Assembly: GCA_019347775.1 (NCBI GenBank)
Contig: JAHWKP010000104.1
Span: 1 to 6,099, forward strand
DNA length: 6,099 bases
DNA from: Actinomycetota bacterium
GTDB taxonomy: Bacteria; Actinomycetota; Acidimicrobiia; Acidimicrobiales; JAHWKP01
Reading direction: 5' to 3'
Within the stretch, counting starts at the first letter, position 1. The number at the start of each line of letters is the position of its first letter. Below the pieces are notes generated by a model. That model had not been told where the DNA came from. It saw nothing but the letters and a program-made list of their open reading frames with translations, and ran no database searches. A program made the translations under genes and the position numbers. Shown here piece by piece: positions 5,370 through 6,099 of this stretch.

Positions 5370-5718
5370 CTGCCGGCGGGCGGACCGGCCGGGCGACTAC
5401 TACGACGGCATTGACGACATCCGCCTTCGACTCTCCTCACACGAGCGCTGGGACTGCGATGAACAGCTGCGAACGCCGGTGGATGGCGCACCACTCTCGG
5501 CGAGATCGTGAGCCACACCGGTGGTGCCGTGTTCCGTCGGCTCGCTGGCGATCGAGACGACACTCCATCCCTAGAGCTCGGCGCCTCTGGCGGGATGCGA
5601 TGCCCCATGGCGAGGGGCGGCCCGACCGGAGCCCGAGGGATGGACGCGGGATGGCGTCCCGGCGAGCGAAGCCAGCCGGAGGCTGTAAAACCGGCGCTGA
5701 CCAGCACGAACGTCTTCG
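5370..5718. other. Intergenic region between hicB and the tRNA-Cys fragment, no supported gene
   Basis: About 350 bp with no recognisable protein; open frames on both strands translate to Arg/Ser-rich sequence without domains. A short peptide GDYYDGIDDIRLRLSSHERWD, read in the frame starting at 5371, is compositionally protein-like but too short to identify and could be a gene remnant. A small hairpin CAGCC-GGA-GGCTG lies near 5672-5684. If the tRNA fragment marks an island end, this DNA belongs to the flank on the chromosome side. Confidence 0.45.
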
Positions 5719-5759
5719 AGGCGGCGCCGGGAATCGAACCCGGGTACAGGGCTTTGCAG
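5719..5759 (-). other. 3' half of a tRNA-Cys(GCA) gene: probable integration (att) site remnant
   Basis: Read on the minus strand it contains the anticodon loop CTGCAAA (anticodon GCA), the 3' anticodon-stem strand GCCCT, a short variable loop GTAC, the T-arm CCGGG-TTCGATT-CCCGG, the acceptor strand CGCCGCC and discriminator T (typical of tRNA-Cys). The bases just 5' of the loop (TGGTA) do not pair with GCCCT, and no acceptor 5' strand GGCGGCG or D-arm is present upstream, so only the 3' half exists. Tyrosine integrases commonly recombine within the anticodon loop of tRNA genes and leave such a 3' copy at the far end of the inserted element. The orientation implies that the element lies to the right (higher coordinates) and the older chromosome to the left. 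Confidence 0.82.
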
Positions 5760-5785
5760 TACCACTGAGGACCCCAAGAAGTCCC

Positions 5786-5798
5786 TGGTCAGAGACCA
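5786..5798. repeat. Small inverted repeat beside the tRNA fragment
   Basis: TGGTC-AGA-GACCA, five perfect pairs with a 3-nt centre, 27 bp from the tRNA-derived core. It may be part of the att region (recombination-protein binding), but it is short enough to occur by chance. Confidence 0.3.
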
Positions 5799-5809
5799 TT
5801 TCTAGCAGA

Positions 5810-5843
5810 CCGGGGAGCGAAAAGGGAGCAGCCGGGGAGCGAA
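5810..5843 (+). repeat. Helically phased GGGAGC iterons between att remnant and antitoxin gene
   Basis: CCGGGGAGCGAA occurs twice exactly (5810-5821 and 5832-5843), 22 bp apart, and a third, partial copy sits exactly midway. The shared core GGGAGC is at 5813, 5824 and 5835, an exact 11-bp period. All copies therefore face the same side of the helix, as in arm-type integrase or excisionase sites or repressor iterons. Location about 50 bp from the tRNA core supports an integrase-related role; this is inference. Confidence 0.6.
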
Positions 5844-5899
5844 TCCGGGTCGCCCGCGGTCGCTAGAGGGCACCGAAGGCCCCATCCCTTCGCCAACTT

Positions 5900-5914
5900 T
5901 GCATGTACCATGCA
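5900..5914. promoter_or_regulatory. 15-bp palindromic operator candidate overlapping a -10 box
   Basis: TGCATG-TAC-CATGCA is a perfect inverted repeat, overlapped by a second palindrome ATGCATGCAT (5910-5919). It covers TACCAT (5906-5911), a TANNNT-type -10 box that ends 6 bases before the antitoxin ATG at 5918, which suits a leaderless transcript. Ribbon-helix-helix antitoxins normally repress their own operon through such palindromes. Confidence 0.55.
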
Positions 5915-5917
5915 TGC

Positions 5918-6099
5918 ATGCCGAACGTGCAGATCCGAGACGTACCCGACGACGTCCACGCGGCCTTAGTCCGCCGGGCGGAGCGTGCCGGACAGTCCCT
6001 GCAGCAGTACCTGGCCGCCCGGTTGGCAGAGATCGCGAGCGCCCCCACCCTGGAGGAGGTCCTCGACCGCATCGAGGTTCGCCCCAAGGGCCGGCTCTC
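5918..6099 (+). CDS. Ribbon-helix-helix antitoxin, FitA/VapB-like, partial (C-terminus beyond window)
   Basis: The visible 60 residues give a ribbon-helix-helix antitoxin: beta strand NVQIRDVP (residues 3-10), helix DDVHAALVRRAERAG (11-25), then QSLQQYLAARLAEIA (26-40), the turn and second helix with the SLQ-x-YL motif, followed by SAPTLEEVLDRIE, the start of the toxin-wrapping tail. Proteins of this kind dimerise, bind the operator, and neutralise a PIN-domain VapC/FitB ribonuclease encoded immediately downstream; that gene would lie just outside the window. ATG at 5918 begins the conserved part. Two other ATGs at 5910 and 5914 are out of frame, and one at 5903 is in frame but would add MYHAC within the operator. 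No Shine-Dalgarno is present, so initiation is probably leaderless. Confidence 0.9.
   Translation, partial: MPNVQIRDVPDDVHAALVRRAERAGQSLQQYLAARLAEIASAPTLEEVLDRIEVRPKGRL

Noticed and set aside
5437..5799. Minus- and plus-strand frames covering the tRNA-Cys fragment
   Set aside because: The peptides are spurious translations of tRNA sequence, a common annotation artefact.
1..6099. CRISPR array, insertion-sequence ends or rRNA
   Set aside because: No regularly spaced direct repeats of 25-40 bp, no transposase with terminal inverted repeats and no rRNA-like sequence were seen; the only phased repeat is the short GGGAGC set.

Overview
The window is high-GC DNA with actinobacterial gene types: an ECF sigma factor and zinc-binding anti-sigma pair of the SigK/RskA style, short HicAB and ribbon-helix-helix antitoxins, DUF2283, and a tRNA-Cys half carrying a T-arm typical of high-GC bacteria. 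I read it as an accessory segment of an actinomycetote chromosome (possibly a metagenome or single-cell assembly), ending in a genomic-island boundary on the right.

Left part (1-2348). A broken subtilisin-like (S8) protease runs off the left edge on the minus strand. It lacks a signal peptide and has two frameshifts. Upstream of it on the same strand is a 94-residue soluble HC2-type anti-sigma factor. After about 780 bp without a credible gene, but with several hairpins, an ECF sigma factor is read on the plus strand. The sigma and anti-sigma genes are therefore divergent, not in the usual sigma/anti-sigma operon.

Middle part (2395-4335). A 71-residue conserved hypothetical protein and a class I SAM-dependent methyltransferase are on the minus strand. 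Divergent from them is a 72-residue secreted protein, followed by a strong hairpin, then a DUF2283 protein with a possible leaderless start.

Right part (4485-6099). Two different tyrosine-recombinase C-termini point away from each other and are fused head to head at their HDLRH box II motifs, with a 12-bp-arm palindrome at the joint. The plus-strand fragment overlaps hicA by ATGA, and hicA overlaps hicB by ATGA, so integrase-hicA-hicB looks like one translationally coupled unit. hicA carries a one-base frameshift that fuses it in frame to hicB. About 350 bp later lies the 3' half of a tRNA-Cys gene on the minus strand, starting exactly at the anticodon loop: a probable integration-site scar of an element extending to the right. 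Next come three GGGAGC motifs at exact 11-bp spacing, and then the start of a FitA/VapB-like ribbon-helix-helix antitoxin whose promoter region holds a perfect 15-bp inverted repeat. Its toxin would lie beyond the window.

Three separate one-base frameshifts and one inverted junction in 6 kb mean either an actively decaying island or sequencing/assembly (including amplification-chimera) error. The sequence alone cannot decide between these.
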